Assembly (NCBI GenBank): GCA_900768685.1
Contig: CAAGDX010000028.1
Span: 1-63,103, forward strand
DNA: 63,103 nt
Source of the DNA: Bacteroidales bacterium
GTDB taxonomy: Bacteria; Bacteroidota; Bacteroidia; Bacteroidales; Muribaculaceae
Direction of reading: 5' to 3'
This document shows, piece by piece, positions 44,113 through 52,805 of this stretch; position 1 is the first letter of the stretch; each line of letters begins with the position of its first letter. The notes under the pieces were generated by a model. The model had not been told where the DNA came from. It was given only the letters and a program-made list of their open reading frames with translations, and did not search any database. The position numbers were made by a program, and so were the translations under genes.

Positions 44113-45614
44113 TGGCAGAGTGTAGCATAGACATAGCAAATATCGATTGGAGCAGCACATTAGACAATGTGTTGCACCTATTCACATACTCCCCCGGAAA
44201 TCCCATGCTCTTTTCAAGCGGACTTTTCTGGGTGCTGTTTTTGATTTTCCTCCCTGTCTATGCAATGATAAAGCACAGCAGAACAAAGATGATGATTTTC
44301 ACCACACTGTTCAGCCTGTTTTTCTACTATAAATCAGGCAGTTTCGCTTTTTGCCTGCTTCTTTTCACCGCTGTCACAGACTGGCTCATTGCACTAAAAA
44401 TCCACCGTTCAAAACCGGGTTTAATGCGTAAAACTCTGCTTTGGACATCAATAATTCTCTCATTATCTATATTGGGCTACTTCAAGTACGCAAACTTTTT
44501 CATCTTCAACTGGAGTATCCTCACAAGCACGAATTTCCAGCCTCTGGACATAATTCTGCCTATTGGTATTTCATACTACACTTTCCGTTCAATAAGTTAT
44601 GTAGCAGACGTTTACAACGGTAAAATCAGTCCTGCAACAAACCTGCTTGAATACGTATTTTTCCTCTCATTTTTCCCCGCATTGGTGGCAGGACCTATTG
44701 TTCGTGCAGAAGTGTTCTTGCCTCAACTCCGTGAAAACAAAAACGCTTCAAATACAGATATTTACACCGGGCTATGGCTCATTATCATAGGTATCGCAAA
44801 AAAAGCCATCATTGCAGACTATATATGCCAATACAACGACCTTATCTTCTCTACACCAACAGGTTACAGCGGTTTTGAGACACTGATGGGCGTTCTTGGC
44901 TACACTGCACAAATTTACTGCGACTTTTCAGGCTATTCCGATATGGCTATAGGTATGGCTCTGATTATGGGCTTCCGTATTCCGGACAACTTTAATTTTC
45001 CATACAAATCCACGTCTCTCACGGAATTTTGGCGGAGGTGGCACATCTCCCTCTCCACTTGGCTCCGAGACTACCTCTACATTCCTCTGGGCGGCAACCG
45101 CAAAGGTAAATATCGCACATACATTAACAATTTCATTACCATGCTGTTAGGCGGACTATGGCACGGTGCTGCATGGAAATTTATTTTTTGGGGCGGTATG
45201 CACGGAGCAGGACTTGCAGTAAACAAAGCTTGCCGACCATTTACGTCGAAATTTGACGGAAAACTCTGGTTTACAGCACTTTCATGGCTGATTACTATGG
45301 CAACGGTTTCATTCTTGTGGATATTCTTCCGAGCAGACTCTTGGGCAGATTCGTGGAGCATAGTATGCAACATTTTCACAAACTTTTCACTTGACTATCT
45401 CGCACCTTTCGCCAAAGTAAGATATACCTGGCTAATAATGATGGCTGTAGTGATTATAACTCACTCATTCACAGAGAATTTCTACAACAAAATAACACGT
45501 GTTTTCGTTTCATCTCCGTGGATAGTGAAACTTCTCATTTTTATGCTCGTTATCCAGCTCGTAATTGAATTTGCCGGCGAAGACGTACCTCCATTTATTT
45601 ATTTCCAATTCTAA
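44112..45614 (+). CDS. MBOAT O-acyltransferase (AlgI/PatA-like)
   Basis: The 500 residues have about ten or more transmembrane helices. MBOAT signatures are WRRWHISLSTWLRDYLYIPL near 302 and LLGGLWHGAAW near 340, the latter with the catalytic His. It moves acyl groups across the membrane for addition to extracellular glycans. It is translationally coupled to the SGNH protein. No alginate or other known polymer genes are nearby, so the acceptor might be a cell-wall or capsule glycan. Confidence 0.9.
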   Translation: MAECSIDIANIDWSSTLDNVLHLFTYSPGNPMLFSSGLFWVLFLIFLPVYAMIKHSRTKMMIFTTLFSLFFYYKSGSFAFCLLLFTAVTDWLIALKIHRSKPGLMRKTLLWTSIILSLSILGYFKYANFFIFNWSILTSTNFQPLDIILPIGISYYTFRSISYVADVYNGKISPATNLLEYVFFLSFFPALVAGPIVRAEVFLPQLRENKNASNTDIYTGLWLIIIGIAKKAIIADYICQYNDLIFSTPTGYSGFETLMGVLGYTAQIYCDFSGYSDMAIGMALIMGFRIPDNFNFPYKSTSLTEFWRRWHISLSTWLRDYLYIPLGGNRKGKYRTYINNFITMLLGGLWHGAAWKFIFWGGMHGAGLAVNKACRPFTSKFDGKLWFTALSWLITMATVSFLWIFFRADSWADSWSIVCNIFTNFSLDYLAPFAKVRYTWLIMMAVVIITHSFTENFYNKITRVFVSSPWIVKLLIFMLVIQLVIEFAGEDVPPFIYFQF

Positions 45615-45648
45615 TAACTAATCTTTAACTATCTAAATTCTAAAAAAC

Positions 45649-46944
45649 ATGATTGAAATTATTCTTTCCATCGTCCTTGTAGCATCCGTTGCGGCATTGC
45701 TTGTCTATGCAAAAAAAGCATCATCATCTGCAAAAGAAATTGAAATTCTCAGCAAAGAAATTGAACGGCAAAAAGATTCAGCCTTAAAAGAAAAACAAGA
45801 GTATGAAGCCAAGATTCAAACACTTTCACAGCAATTAAACAGTGAAAAAATAAAAAACGCTACCCTTGAAGAGCGAATTGCACAGCAGGAAAACATAAAA
45901 GAAAAAATGGAACAAGAAAATGAAATCCGTTTCAAAAATCTTGCAAATGAAGTTCTCCGCTCAAATTCCGAGCATTTCAAGCAGCAACAGGAAAGCAGAC
46001 TTGACGAAATAATAAAGCCGCTCAAGGAAAACATTGAAGCCTTCAAGCGTACTCTTCAAGACAATTTTGTAGCTGAATCCGGTGACAGAAAATTACTCGG
46101 TGCAAAAATTGAAGAACTCAAAAATTTGCAGCAATCTATTGGAAAAGAGGCTAAAGAACTCACCACTGCCCTCCGCGGAAACTCCAAAGTACAAGGCGAC
46201 TGGGGAGAATTTGTACTTGAGTCACTCCTGGAACGTTCAGGTCTTGAAAACGGTGTTCATTACACCATTCAGGAAAATCTGAAAAACGAAAACGGTGAAA
46301 ACATCCGCCCTGACGTTATCATTAAATACCCGGACGGACGTGCTATAGTTGTGGATTCCAAAGTGTCGCTGACTGCATTTGTAAACCTTGTAAATGCGGA
46401 AAGCAAAGAACACGAAGAAACATTCCGCAAGCAACACATAGACTCCGTGAAACGCCATGTTGACGAACTTGCAAATAAAAACTATCAGAAATATGCCGGA
46501 GTGGAAAAAGCGGATTTCGTGATGATGTTTATCCCAAACGAACCTGCTTACATTGCCGCCATGCAGGGCGATAACGACCTCTGGAAATACGCCTTTGATA
46601 AAAAAGTGATTATCCTTTCACCTACACACCTGCTCACTGTCCTTAATATGATTTCACAACTTTGGCGACAAGACAAAATAACACGAAATATTATCGCCAT
46701 TGCGGAAGAAAGCGGTAAAATGTACGATAAATTTGTGAGCTTTATAAAAGAAATGGAGGATATCGAGTCCGCCATTGTAAAAGCACACACCGCATACGGA
46801 AAAGCAATGAAAATGCTGTCTGAAGGCAAAGGAAATCTTGTAAAAAAAGCAGAGCAACTAAGAGAAATGGGTGCAAAAGCCTCAAAAAGTTTGCCGCAAA
46901 ATCTCGTAGATAAGCAAGACAATATCTTAGAGGAAAATTCATAG
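45649..46944 (+). CDS. rmuC: RmuC-family DNA recombination protein
   Basis: The 431 residues begin with one transmembrane helix (IILSIVLVASVAALLVYA), followed by a long coiled coil (~25-140). The RmuC domain (~165-370) has GDWGEFVLESLLERSGLENGVHY near residue 185 and RPDVIIKYPDGRAIVVDSKVSL near 221, containing a PD-(D/E)XK-like nuclease core. RmuC restrains inversion between short repeats. The C-terminus (KASKSLP) matches the family. Confidence 0.93.
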   Translation: MIEIILSIVLVASVAALLVYAKKASSSAKEIEILSKEIERQKDSALKEKQEYEAKIQTLSQQLNSEKIKNATLEERIAQQENIKEKMEQENEIRFKNLANEVLRSNSEHFKQQQESRLDEIIKPLKENIEAFKRTLQDNFVAESGDRKLLGAKIEELKNLQQSIGKEAKELTTALRGNSKVQGDWGEFVLESLLERSGLENGVHYTIQENLKNENGENIRPDVIIKYPDGRAIVVDSKVSLTAFVNLVNAESKEHEETFRKQHIDSVKRHVDELANKNYQKYAGVEKADFVMMFIPNEPAYIAAMQGDNDLWKYAFDKKVIILSPTHLLTVLNMISQLWRQDKITRNIIAIAEESGKMYDKFVSFIKEMEDIESAIVKAHTAYGKAMKMLSEGKGNLVKKAEQLREMGAKASKSLPQNLVDKQDNILEENS

Positions 46945-47067
46945 CAATTCTATTTTTTTACCTAAAAATCTCTCCGATTATTCTTTTGTGCATATTCATT
47001 TAACATATTTTTGCGAATAGTGCAAAAATATATGGATTGTTAAGAATATTTACCCACAAAAAATTGC

Positions 47068-47075
47068 TAACTTTG
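47068..47075 (+). promoter_or_regulatory. -7 promoter element of the TPR lipoprotein gene
   Basis: TAACTTTG, 43 nt before the start codon. The -33 region is weak. Confidence 0.6.
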
Positions 47076-47118
47076 CAAATTAGAAATGTTATACAACAAA
47101 ACTAAATCAAAATAAATC

Positions 47119-48807
47119 ATGAAGTTTAAAACACTCGTTTCACTTTCCGCTTGCTGTGCTCTTATGCTCACAAGCTGCGGCAAAAAACTCAATCCGTTTG
47201 CGGCTGATTATTTCACCGTTAACCCTAATCCGCTTGAAGCTGTAGGAGAACGCGTTCCTGCTACTGTTACAGCAAACATTCCTCAAAAATTCTTCCTCAA
47301 AAATGCAGAGGTTACAGTTACTCCTTACCTCGTTTTTGACGGACAGGAAGTTGCATCACAATCGTACGCTTTCCAGGGCGAAAAGGTTCGTGGCAATGCA
47401 CAAGTAATCAACTATGAACAAGGTGGCTCCGTTACAATCCCGGTTATGTATAACTATCAGCCGGAAATGATTAAGAGCGAACTTTTCCTTGATTTCAACG
47501 TACGCCAAGGCAACAAACAGTACGTGCTTCCGAGAGTTAAAGTGGCAGACGGCGTTATTGCTACTTCCACTTTTGCTAATGCAGGAACTGTAGCTCCGGC
47601 TATCGCTCCGGACAACTTCCAGCGTATCATCAACGAAAAATATGCTGCAGACATCAAGTTCCTCATCAACCGTGCTAACATTCGCGAAGAACAGCTCCAA
47701 ACAAGCGAAATGATTACACTCAACGAGCAAATCCAAAATGCTAACGAAGATGCTCGCCGTCAAATCCAAGAAATAAACATTTCTTCTTACGCTTCTCCGG
47801 AAGGTAAACTGGACTTCAATACAAAACTCGCAGAACAGCGTGAAAAAAGCACTCAGGCTTACCTCGACAAACAGTTTAAGAAAGACAATATCACGGAATT
47901 CGGTGAACTCACAGCTCAGTTCACTCCGGAAGACTGGGAAGGTTTCCAGAAACTCGTTGCTGCAAGCGACATCCAAGATAAAGACCTCATTCTCAGCGTT
48001 CTTTCTATGTACAAAGACCCAGAACAGCGCGAAAAGGAAATCCGTAACCTCTCTGCTGTTTTTGACCAACTCGCAGAACAAATCCTCCCGGAACTCCGCT
48101 ATTCTCGCATCACTGCTTCTATCGACGTTATCGGTAAGAGCGACCAAGAAATCGTAGAACTCTTCGCAACTAACCCAAGTGCTCTCTCTGCAGATGAACT
48201 TCTCTACTGTGCTACTCTCACCGACAGCAACGACCAGAAAATGAAAATCTACAAGAAAGCTTCCGAACTTTATGGTGACGATTTCCGCGGTTTCAACAAC
48301 CTTGGTGTTACTCAGTTCATCGCAGGTGATTACAGTGCTGCTAAAGCTAACTTCTCTCACGCTGCTCGCCTCGCTCCTGCTGAAGCTGAACCACAACTCA
48401 ACCTCGGTCTTACAAGCCTCGTGAAGAAAGACTACCGCGACGCTCGTCAGAAATTCGGTAACGCTGCAGGTCTCGCAGAACTTGATGATGCTACAGGTAC
48501 TATGTATCTCCTCCAGGGTGACACTAACGCTGCTGTGAAAGCATTCGGCGACTCTAAATCAAACAACGCCGCTCTTGCTCAAATCCTTGCTAAAAACTAC
48601 AGCAAAGCTAAAACTACACTCGCAGGCATTAACAACCCTGACGCTACTACTTACTACCTCACTGCTGTTCTCGGTGCTCGCACAAACAATGAATCTATGG
48701 TTAAATCAAACCTTGAACAAGCTATCAAGATTGACCGTAGCCTCGCTTCTAAAGCAGCAAAGGACCTTGAATTTGCAAACTTTGACCTTTCATCAGTAAT
48801 TTACTAA
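47119..48807 (+). CDS. TPR lipoprotein with OmpA-like domain
   Basis: The 562 residues open with a lipoprotein signal (LMLTSCGKK, lipobox Cys20). A beta-rich region (30-165) is followed by an OmpA-like segment (INISSYASPEGKLDFNTKLAEQR near 214) that resembles the peptidoglycan-binding fold. TPR repeats fill the C-terminal third (FRGFNNLGVTQFIAGDYSAAKANF near 393). It is probably at the inner face of the outer membrane, possibly binding peptidoglycan. Codon use is highly biased. A strong terminator follows. Confidence 0.83.
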   Translation: MKFKTLVSLSACCALMLTSCGKKLNPFAADYFTVNPNPLEAVGERVPATVTANIPQKFFLKNAEVTVTPYLVFDGQEVASQSYAFQGEKVRGNAQVINYEQGGSVTIPVMYNYQPEMIKSELFLDFNVRQGNKQYVLPRVKVADGVIATSTFANAGTVAPAIAPDNFQRIINEKYAADIKFLINRANIREEQLQTSEMITLNEQIQNANEDARRQIQEINISSYASPEGKLDFNTKLAEQREKSTQAYLDKQFKKDNITEFGELTAQFTPEDWEGFQKLVAASDIQDKDLILSVLSMYKDPEQREKEIRNLSAVFDQLAEQILPELRYSRITASIDVIGKSDQEIVELFATNPSALSADELLYCATLTDSNDQKMKIYKKASELYGDDFRGFNNLGVTQFIAGDYSAAKANFSHAARLAPAEAEPQLNLGLTSLVKKDYRDARQKFGNAAGLAELDDATGTMYLLQGDTNAAVKAFGDSKSNNAALAQILAKNYSKAKTTLAGINNPDATTYYLTAVLGARTNNESMVKSNLEQAIKIDRSLASKAAKDLEFANFDLSSVIY

Positions 48808-48823
48808 TAAGACGTTATAATAT

Positions 48824-48870
48824 AGGAGGATAACACCGCATACAGCATGGTTTATCCTCCTTATTTTATT
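48824..48870 (+). terminator. Terminator after the TPR lipoprotein gene
   Basis: AGGAGGATAA (48824-48833) pairs perfectly with TTATCCTCCT (48852-48861), then TATTTTATTT. An ATG at 48847 lies inside the loop, so it is not the start of the next gene. Confidence 0.85.
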
Positions 48871-48894
48871 TATCAAACAGAAAATATTGCTCAA

Positions 48895-50559
48895 ATGGAT
48901 TGGTTTATAAGCCTTTTTACTCAACACACAACTCTGCAAGCCTTATTCGTTCTTTCACTCATCTCCGCTATAGGATTGTTTCTTGGCAATCTTAAGGTGA
49001 AAGGCATTTCGCTCGGTGTTACTTTCGTGTTTTTTGTGGGCATTATAGCCGGGCATTTGGGAATCAGCGTAGAAGAAAATATGCTCCGATATGCGGAAGA
49101 TTTCGGACTTATTCTCTTTGTTTATGCCCTCGGACTCCAAGTTGGTCCGGGTTTTTTCAGCAGTCTTGCTCATGGTGGTGTAAAATTTAATGTTCTTGCT
49201 CTCGCATTAGCCGTTGTCACACTCATCATTGCCGTAGGACTGACTTTTATTCTGCCAATAAATATCCCCGATATGATGGGTATTTTCTGCGGTGCCACCA
49301 CAAACACTCCCGCTCTGGGTGCATTGCAGCAAACACTCCTCAATATGGGACTTTCCACGGAATCTGCCGCTACAGGCTGTGCCGTGGCTTATCCGCTGGG
49401 ACTTGTAGGCGTGATTTTCGCCGCAATCATTATCCATAAGTTCTTTGCTCGCAAATCAAATCTCACTGCAGAAGACAAAACACAAACAAAACCTTATTAT
49501 GCGGAATTTGAAATTTCAAATCCTGCCATTTTCGGTAAAACAGTTGTTGAAATAGACCAAATTGCAAACTGCTCGGACAGTTGCGTCATCACTCACATCT
49601 GGAAAAACGGAAACGTTGCCATTTTCAAGGCCAGCGACACACTGGAAAAAGGCGACAGAGTACTTGTGGTTTGCCCGGTTAAGGACATTCCAAATCTGAG
49701 ACTTCTCTTTGGCACTCAGACAGATAAGGACTGGAATACGGAAGAAATAGACTGGGACACCGCCGACGGTCAACTAACCGCAAAAAATATTCTCATCACC
49801 CGCAAAGAAGTAAACGGAAAATCACTCGGTTCACTCCGCTTACGCACACTTTACGGCATAAACTGCATACACATCTATCGCGGCGGCGTGATGCTTCTCC
49901 CCTCACCTAACCTCCTTCTGCAACTCGGCGACAGCCTTGCAGTTGTAGGCGAAAGAAAAGCACTGGAAGAACTTCCGCCACTGCTCGGCGATACCGTCAA
50001 GGCACTTGACGAACCTAACCTAATAGCAATTTTTATAGGTCTGATTCTGGGTATCGTTCTCGGATGCGTACCTATCCATATCCCGGGAATTGAAATACCT
50101 GTCACTCTCGGACTTGCCGGAGGACCTATTATCATGGGTATCCTCATCGGTACATTCGGACCGCGATTCCACATCGTAACATACACTACCCCAAGTGCTA
50201 ACCTTATGCTCCGCTCAATAGGCTTATCACTGTTCCTTGCCGGGTTGGGACTTGAATCCGGTGCAGTATTTTTCAAAACCGCATTCAGTGCACAAGGTGC
50301 AATGTGGGTAGGTGCTGGTTTTATCCTCACAATGCTTCCACTTCTGCTCCTTGGCTTCGTTGCCATGAAATTTTACAAAGTTGATTACGCATCTCTAATC
50401 GGTATTATATGCGGCTCAATGGCAAACCCTATGGCACTGGACTACGTAAACACAATCATTCCCGGCAACCGCCAGAGCGTGGCATACGCCACAGTTTTTG
50501 CCCTCTCGCTCTTTGCTCGCATTGTGCTCCTCCAGATAGTGGTTTTGCTCCTCCTATAG
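48895..50559 (+). CDS. AspT/YidE-family putative antiporter
   Basis: From ATG 48895 the 554 residues match the length of E. coli YidE (553). Two blocks of ~5-6 transmembrane helices flank two TrkA_C (RCK_C) domains (about 190-365). The first block has YALGLQVGPGFFSSL near 79 and the second NLMLRSIGLSLFLAGLGLESG near 439. AspT relatives exchange aspartate for alanine; the substrate here is unknown. An in-frame ATG 16 codons upstream is rejected because it falls within the preceding terminator. Confidence 0.88.
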   Translation: MDWFISLFTQHTTLQALFVLSLISAIGLFLGNLKVKGISLGVTFVFFVGIIAGHLGISVEENMLRYAEDFGLILFVYALGLQVGPGFFSSLAHGGVKFNVLALALAVVTLIIAVGLTFILPINIPDMMGIFCGATTNTPALGALQQTLLNMGLSTESAATGCAVAYPLGLVGVIFAAIIIHKFFARKSNLTAEDKTQTKPYYAEFEISNPAIFGKTVVEIDQIANCSDSCVITHIWKNGNVAIFKASDTLEKGDRVLVVCPVKDIPNLRLLFGTQTDKDWNTEEIDWDTADGQLTAKNILITRKEVNGKSLGSLRLRTLYGINCIHIYRGGVMLLPSPNLLLQLGDSLAVVGERKALEELPPLLGDTVKALDEPNLIAIFIGLILGIVLGCVPIHIPGIEIPVTLGLAGGPIIMGILIGTFGPRFHIVTYTTPSANLMLRSIGLSLFLAGLGLESGAVFFKTAFSAQGAMWVGAGFILTMLPLLLLGFVAMKFYKVDYASLIGIICGSMANPMALDYVNTIIPGNRQSVAYATVFALSLFARIVLLQIVVLLLL

Positions 50560-50626
50560 CCTGATTAACATTATTTATAAAGACTATATCTAAACTATTT
50601 GCCTTGCAATCAGTCAAAAAGACATT

Positions 50627-51385
50627 ATGAAAAGAATTGTCACTATAATTGCAATCGCCATTCTTACGCTTTCTTCCGTAACGGCGAAAATAAAAGATGA
50701 AAAAATAACGTACCGAGTAATGTACAAATGGGGCTTGATAAACAAGCAAGCCGGAACCGTCACCATAGAAACAAAACTCAGCAGCGACGGCAACACATTT
50801 GATGCCATGCTTGTGGGACACTCAGCCTCATGGGCAGACAAGTTTTACTGCGTCCGTGACACTCTGAAAGGACACATCATCACAGAAGGAATAATCCCCA
50901 CACTTTACGAGAAAATAAGCCACGAAGGCGGCGAATACAAACGTGACTATATAACATACAACCGTGAAGGCAACAACGTCACCGCTCACTGCGAACGCTG
51001 GAAACAAAAAGACGAAGATGAACCCGTCACTTACTCCACTAAAACACTGGAAGCCACAGGCTACACCGTGGATATGATAAGTTCTTTTTACTACATGCGA
51101 TTTATTGATTTCCGCAGCATGAAAACAGGCGACAGCAAAGTGATGAATATCTTCTCCGGCAAAAGAAAAGAAATACTCAAAATCACATTCAAGGGTTATT
51201 CCACAGTGCAGGTAGATAAAAAATACTATCAATGTTACCACATCACCTTCTCTTTCACATCAGACGGCAAAAAGAAAACCAGCGACGACCTCCAAGCCTG
51301 GATTTCTAACGATTCTCGCCGCATCCCCGTAAAACTGGAAGGCAAACTTCCCGTAGGCTCCGTAAAATGTTTTTACGTTCCATAA
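50627..51385 (+). CDS. DUF3108-containing exported protein
   Basis: The 252 residues have a signal peptide (cut near SSVTA, residue 20) and a DUF3108 fold (EKITYRVMYKWGLINKQAGTVTI near 25; DLQAWISNDSRRIPVKLEGKLPVGSVKC near 222). It is probably periplasmic; function unknown. It follows the AspT-like gene after 67 bp, probably in the same transcript. Confidence 0.85.
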   Translation: MKRIVTIIAIAILTLSSVTAKIKDEKITYRVMYKWGLINKQAGTVTIETKLSSDGNTFDAMLVGHSASWADKFYCVRDTLKGHIITEGIIPTLYEKISHEGGEYKRDYITYNREGNNVTAHCERWKQKDEDEPVTYSTKTLEATGYTVDMISSFYYMRFIDFRSMKTGDSKVMNIFSGKRKEILKITFKGYSTVQVDKKYYQCYHITFSFTSDGKKKTSDDLQAWISNDSRRIPVKLEGKLPVGSVKCFYVP

Positions 51386-51421
51386 CCTATACAATCAAAC
51401 CAACATACGCCCATAAAAAAA

Positions 51422-51526
51422 TTGAACGTATTGGTACAATTCGAGTATCCGGATAGAGATTGGGAACATCTGGAACGAATGCGCCAAACAGCAATAAGAA
51501 TACTAAAAAATAAGCAATTGAAATAA
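51422..51526 (+). CDS. Possible 34-residue peptide (TTG start) or gene remnant
   Basis: Between DUF3108 and the riboswitch a short frame reads NVLVQFEYPDRDWEHLERM... ending KNKQLK. The composition (aromatic, acidic then basic amphipathic helix) looks more protein-like than random intergenic DNA, but there is no ATG and no clear promoter or ribosome-binding site. It may be the remnant tail of a lost gene. Confidence 0.3.
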   Translation: MNVLVQFEYPDRDWEHLERMRQTAIRILKNKQLK

Positions 51527-51585
51527 ACGTCTGTTTAAAAATAAAAAAACACTCTCATTTTTTCTCTTTTTCAAGAAAAAAAGCG

Positions 51586-51593
51586 TAAATTTG
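51586..51593 (+). promoter_or_regulatory. -7 promoter element of the thiamine operon
   Basis: TAAATTTG, with TTTC-like sequence about 20 nt upstream, lies just before the TPP riboswitch. Confidence 0.6.
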
Positions 51594-51609
51594 CGGTTGA
51601 AATTTGGAC

Positions 51610-51703
51610 ATTCAATCAGGGGTGCTTTGCAGGTTTTTATGCAAGGCTGAGATTACACCCTAAGAACATGGGCGGGTAATGCCGCTAATGGAGTTAAGGC
51701 ATA
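51610..51703 (+). ncRNA. TPP riboswitch (THI element)
   Basis: The conserved core is visible: CAGGGGTGC at 51617-51625, the optional P3 arm, GGCTGAGATTACACCC at 51645-51660, GAAC at 51664-51667, and GGGTAATGCCGC at 51674-51685. Thiamine pyrophosphate binding would lower expression of the downstream thiamine operon. The P4/P5 side is somewhat divergent (GAACATGG rather than GAACCTGA). ATTCAAT at 51610-51616 can also pair with ATTGAAT at 51724-51730, possibly as part of the switch. Confidence 0.92.
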
Positions 51704-51737
51704 GAGTTTTCAGCATTTTGCGTATTGAATGGCAACA

Positions 51738-51773
51738 GCACTTTCTTGGGAGATTGCTCCGCAGAAAAGTGAC
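51738..51773 (+). promoter_or_regulatory. Hairpin between riboswitch and thiD start
   Basis: CACTTTCT (51739-51746) pairs with AGAAAAGTG (51763-51771, one bulge), with an inner GGAG/CTCC stem. It ends 5 nt before the thiD ATG, where it can hide the ribosome-binding region; it is the likely expression platform of the riboswitch. Confidence 0.6.
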
Positions 51774-51776
51774 TAA

Positions 51777-52589
51777 ATGAAAAAATATCCTACTGTTCTT
51801 TCTATTGCCGGAAGCGATTCCATAGGCGGTGCAGGCATTCAGGCAGACATCAAAACGTGCTGCTCGCTGGGTGTTTATGCTATGACCGCCATCACGGCTA
51901 TTACCTCACAAAACACTATAGGTGTCCGTGCAGTGATGCCTACCCCTGCAGACGTGCTTCGCAGCCAACTTGACGCCATTTTTGATGATGTCACCCCGGA
52001 CGCAGTGAAAATAGGTATGATTCCAAACCGCGAGTGTGCAGAGGTGATTGCAGACGTGCTGGAACAATATCTGCCGGAAAAAATAGTGATAGACCCCGTG
52101 ATGATTGCCACGTCCGGTGACAGCCTCAGCTCTGAGGATTCAGTAAAAGTGCTGAAAGAGAGACTTTTACCTCTCGCAACAATTGCTACTCCCAACATTC
52201 CGGAAGCGGAAGCACTCACGGGTATAATCATTTGCCAAGAAGGTGATATGAAAGAGGCTGCAAAACGAGTTCTGAATGAATATTGCTGCCGAACCGTACT
52301 TCTGAAAGGCGGACATTTCAACCCGAAAAATACTCTTATAAACGACTATTTTCTCCACCACAATTCTACGGAAATTATGTACAGCCATCCAAGGCTTCGC
52401 ACTAAAAATACACATGGCACGGGTTGCTCGCTATCCAGTGCTATTGCTTCTTACCTTGCTAAAGGCTCTAATATTGGAGACTCCGTAAAACATGCTTTGC
52501 AGTGGGAATTCAGAGCAATAAGCAGAGGTGCAGACTACAAATTCGGTCATGGTCACGGACCTATAAATCATATTTACAAAAATCTCTAA
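51777..52589 (+). CDS. thiD: Hydroxymethylpyrimidine/phosphomethylpyrimidine kinase
   Basis: The 270 residues phosphorylate the pyrimidine precursor of thiamine twice. Ribokinase-fold signatures are SIAGSDSIGGAGIQADIKT at residue 9 and THGTGCSLSSAIASYLAKG near 214 (anion hole with Asp/Ser variation). First gene after the riboswitch; 12 bp separate it from thiS. Confidence 0.95.
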   Translation: MKKYPTVLSIAGSDSIGGAGIQADIKTCCSLGVYAMTAITAITSQNTIGVRAVMPTPADVLRSQLDAIFDDVTPDAVKIGMIPNRECAEVIADVLEQYLPEKIVIDPVMIATSGDSLSSEDSVKVLKERLLPLATIATPNIPEAEALTGIIICQEGDMKEAAKRVLNEYCCRTVLLKGGHFNPKNTLINDYFLHHNSTEIMYSHPRLRTKNTHGTGCSLSSAIASYLAKGSNIGDSVKHALQWEFRAISRGADYKFGHGHGPINHIYKNL

Positions 52590-52601
52590 ACTCTTAATAA
52601 T

Positions 52602-52805
52602 ATGAAAATTACAATAAACGATACTGAAAAAACAGTTGCAGACGGCACGTCAGTAGCAAGTTTGATAAAAGAGATGTACCCTGAAGCGACAGGCGGAATT
52701 GCCGTTTCTATCGGAAACAAAATAGTACGCAAAGCGGAATGGGAATCACGCATCATCTGCGAGGGCGATGAGATTGTAATTATTCGTGCAGCGTATGGAG
52801 GATGA
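52602..52805 (+). CDS. thiS: Sulfur carrier protein ThiS
   Basis: The 67 residues form a ubiquitin-like fold ending in the required Gly-Gly (AAYGG). ThiF adenylates this tail and sulfur is then transferred for thiazole formation by ThiG. Its last codons overlap the start of the TenI-ThiE gene by 11 bp. Confidence 0.94.
   Translation: MKITINDTEKTVADGTSVASLIKEMYPEATGGIAVSIGNKIVRKAEWESRIICEGDEIVIIRAAYGG

Noticed and set aside
48847..48894. Upstream start of the AspT-like transporter
   Set aside because: It falls in the loop of a strong terminator, and the shorter form matches E. coli YidE length.
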